A stretch of DNA of 64,000 nt from CAYREV01 sp964423345 (lineage in GTDB: Bacteria > Bacteroidota > Rhodothermia > Balneolales > Balneolaceae): positions 65,194 through 129,193 of the forward strand of contig CAYREV010000004.1 in the NCBI GenBank assembly GCA_964423345.1. Direction: 5' to 3'. Shown piece by piece: positions 63,185 through 64,000 of the stretch. A program made the position numbers and the translations under genes. Under the pieces are notes generated by a model. It was not told the DNA's origin, did no database searches, and saw only the letters and a program-made list of their open reading frames with translations. The stretch's first letter is position 1. Every line of letters begins with the position of its first letter.

Positions 63185-63721
63185 TCAAAAGGATAGGTAT
63201 CCTTCCCGGGCCAGCTTTTTGCCTGTTTCGTCATAGGCTTCTTTCTCTTCGGGCGCCCAGGTACCAAGTCCATCGACATAACGATTATACATACAGAATG
63301 CGGCGGCGATGAGCACGGTATCGTGAATTTCCTCGTCACTGGCGCCATGTTGCCTGGCTCTTTTAATATCTTCCTCACTCACTTCACGCCCACTTTTTTG
63401 AACTTTTCCCGCAATGTCAAGCAATGCACGGAGTTTGGGAGAGATATCGGTATTTTTAAAATCCAGTTTAATATCATCAATGAGGGAAAGGTCGCCGTCA
63501 AAGTGATGAGCGGCGGCAGCCCCGTGCGAAGTGTGACAGAAATGGCAGTTATTCCGGTAGGATACATAGGAAGCAATCATTTCCCGTTCTCCCGATGAGA
63601 GGCTTGAAGGACCCCGCAGCAATATTTCAGCAAGCTCATTCAGCGGCTTGGCAGTTTCAGGTCGGTATTGCAACAGGCCGATTATACCGGGCAGTTCATT
63701 TTCAAGATTAATATAAGCCAT
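63185..63721 (-). CDS. AhpD-like carboxymuconolactone decarboxylase family protein
   Basis: A 178-residue protein of the AhpD/peroxidase-related fold. The active-site pair Cys59 and Cys62 with His66 (NCHFCHTSHG) is present, with an HGASDEEIHDTVLIAAAFCMYNR second block given as DEEIHDTVLIAAAF. It likely acts as a disulfide reductase in peroxide defence. It is convergent with purL. Confidence 0.85.
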   Translation of the reverse strand: MAYINLENELPGIIGLLQYRPETAKPLNELAEILLRGPSSLSSGEREMIASYVSYRNNCHFCHTSHGAAAAHHFDGDLSLIDDIKLDFKNTDISPKLRALLDIAGKVQKSGREVSEEDIKRARQHGASDEEIHDTVLIAAAFCMYNRYVDGLGTWAPEEKEAYDETGKKLAREGYLSF

Positions 63722-63860
63722 TGTTGAGGTAAATGGTTTTAGTTATAAGGTAAAAGGTTTAGTTATAAAGGATTTCAATATGGGAATACGAATGATTTAT
63801 TCCAATTTGGAAATATAGCTGTGTATAACAGGCGGCATATAACCACTTTATATTGAATGG

Positions 63861-64000
63861 TTACTTCCCGTTACTTCCAACCGTCAGCTTGCCCTTCAGG
63901 GAGGGACAGTTTCCAGCGGCCTGCTTGTAGGATTTTTCGATGATTTCCATGCCCTCGTCGATATGCTCCTTTTGAACCGTCAGCGGGGGACGGAAACGGA
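63861..64000 (-). CDS. Class III aminotransferase, C-terminal fragment at window edge
   Basis: Reading the minus strand from the right edge gives 46 residues ending at the TAA at 63861-63863. They begin RFRPPLTVQKEHIDEGMEII, which is the end of class III aminotransferases: an Arg-Pro-Pro-Leu strand followed by the last helix. This is close to L-lysine 6-transaminase and 4-aminobutyrate aminotransferase ends. The catalytic part is beyond the window. The 139 bases upstream of the AhpD-like start contain no gene. Confidence 0.65.
   Translation of the reverse strand, partial: RFRPPLTVQKEHIDEGMEIIEKSYKQAAGNCPSLKGKLTVGSNGK

Overview
The window reads as an ordinary, gene-dense chromosomal segment of a Bacteroidota-like bacterium. 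The best guess is the Balneolota/Rhodothermota branch. This rests on several signs: a secreted protein with a C-terminal sorting tail of the NFPNPFNP type used by type IX secretion, a Bacteroidota-type omega subunit, a DUF4296 lipoprotein, a succinate dehydrogenase with one fused cytochrome b subunit, and weak use of Shine-Dalgarno sites with several TTG/GTG starts. I see no rRNA, tRNA, CRISPR array, prophage or complete insertion sequence.

Layout. 1-3086 (+): end of a histidine phosphatase, then menaquinone methyltransferase (ubiE/menG), fabZ, panB and surE. 3110-4949 (-): a lipase-like hydrolase and a membrane-anchored protein with a YibQ-like fold. 5171-9439 (+): an acetyltransferase-like protein and a 1020-residue multi-PAS histidine kinase. 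9505-15317 (-): the yicC-gmk-rpoZ-coaBC run, then glmM, a PduO-type adenosyltransferase and a YigZ protein. 15579-19115 (+): sdhC-sdhA-sdhB, followed by recQ. 21337-25233: a DUF4296 lipoprotein, an SDR, coaX, udk and a cell-wall amidase. 25551-27673 (+): an M49-like metallopeptidase lipoprotein and an ankyrin protein. 27830-31670 (-): an RsmI-type methyltransferase, two envelope proteins and a DUF819 transporter-like protein. 31811-35910: dapB-dapA-dapD facing a threonine synthase that carries an extra LeuA-type regulatory domain. 36022-43846: anmK, a protein usually labelled 3-methyladenine DNA glycosylase, a UbiA-family protein, a thioredoxin-like protein, a large T9SS-type secreted protein and a lipoprotein. 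44188-48010 (+): a class III aminotransferase, a succinate-semialdehyde dehydrogenase and a PA0069-type radical SAM protein. 48220-52619 (+): a TonB-dependent receptor overlapping an SGNH-like lipoprotein. 52836-58033 (+): a thioredoxin-like protein, pdxH, trmB, a TetR regulator and a large acyl-CoA dehydrogenase. 58100-59977 (-): LemA and two TPM proteins. 60119-63144 (+): a YjjG nucleotidase and purL. 63185-64000 (-): an AhpD-like protein and the end of another class III aminotransferase.

Most genes serve central functions: quinone and fatty-acid synthesis, CoA synthesis (panB, coaBC, coaX), peptidoglycan synthesis and recycling (glmM, dapABD, amidase, anmK), nucleotides (gmk, udk, surE, purL), respiration and beta-oxidation.

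The unusual material is not a defence or mobile system. The items I find most worth following are: the threonine synthase-LeuA allosteric domain fusion; two copies of a 67-68 bp element with inverted ends, one of which supplies the stop codon of trmB; a 21-bp tandem array split by 100 Ns whose two flanks share 55 identical bases, so the gap may be artificial; a 37-bp tandem duplication between two convergent stop codons; and two envelope proteins that look like hydrolases with lost catalytic residues.
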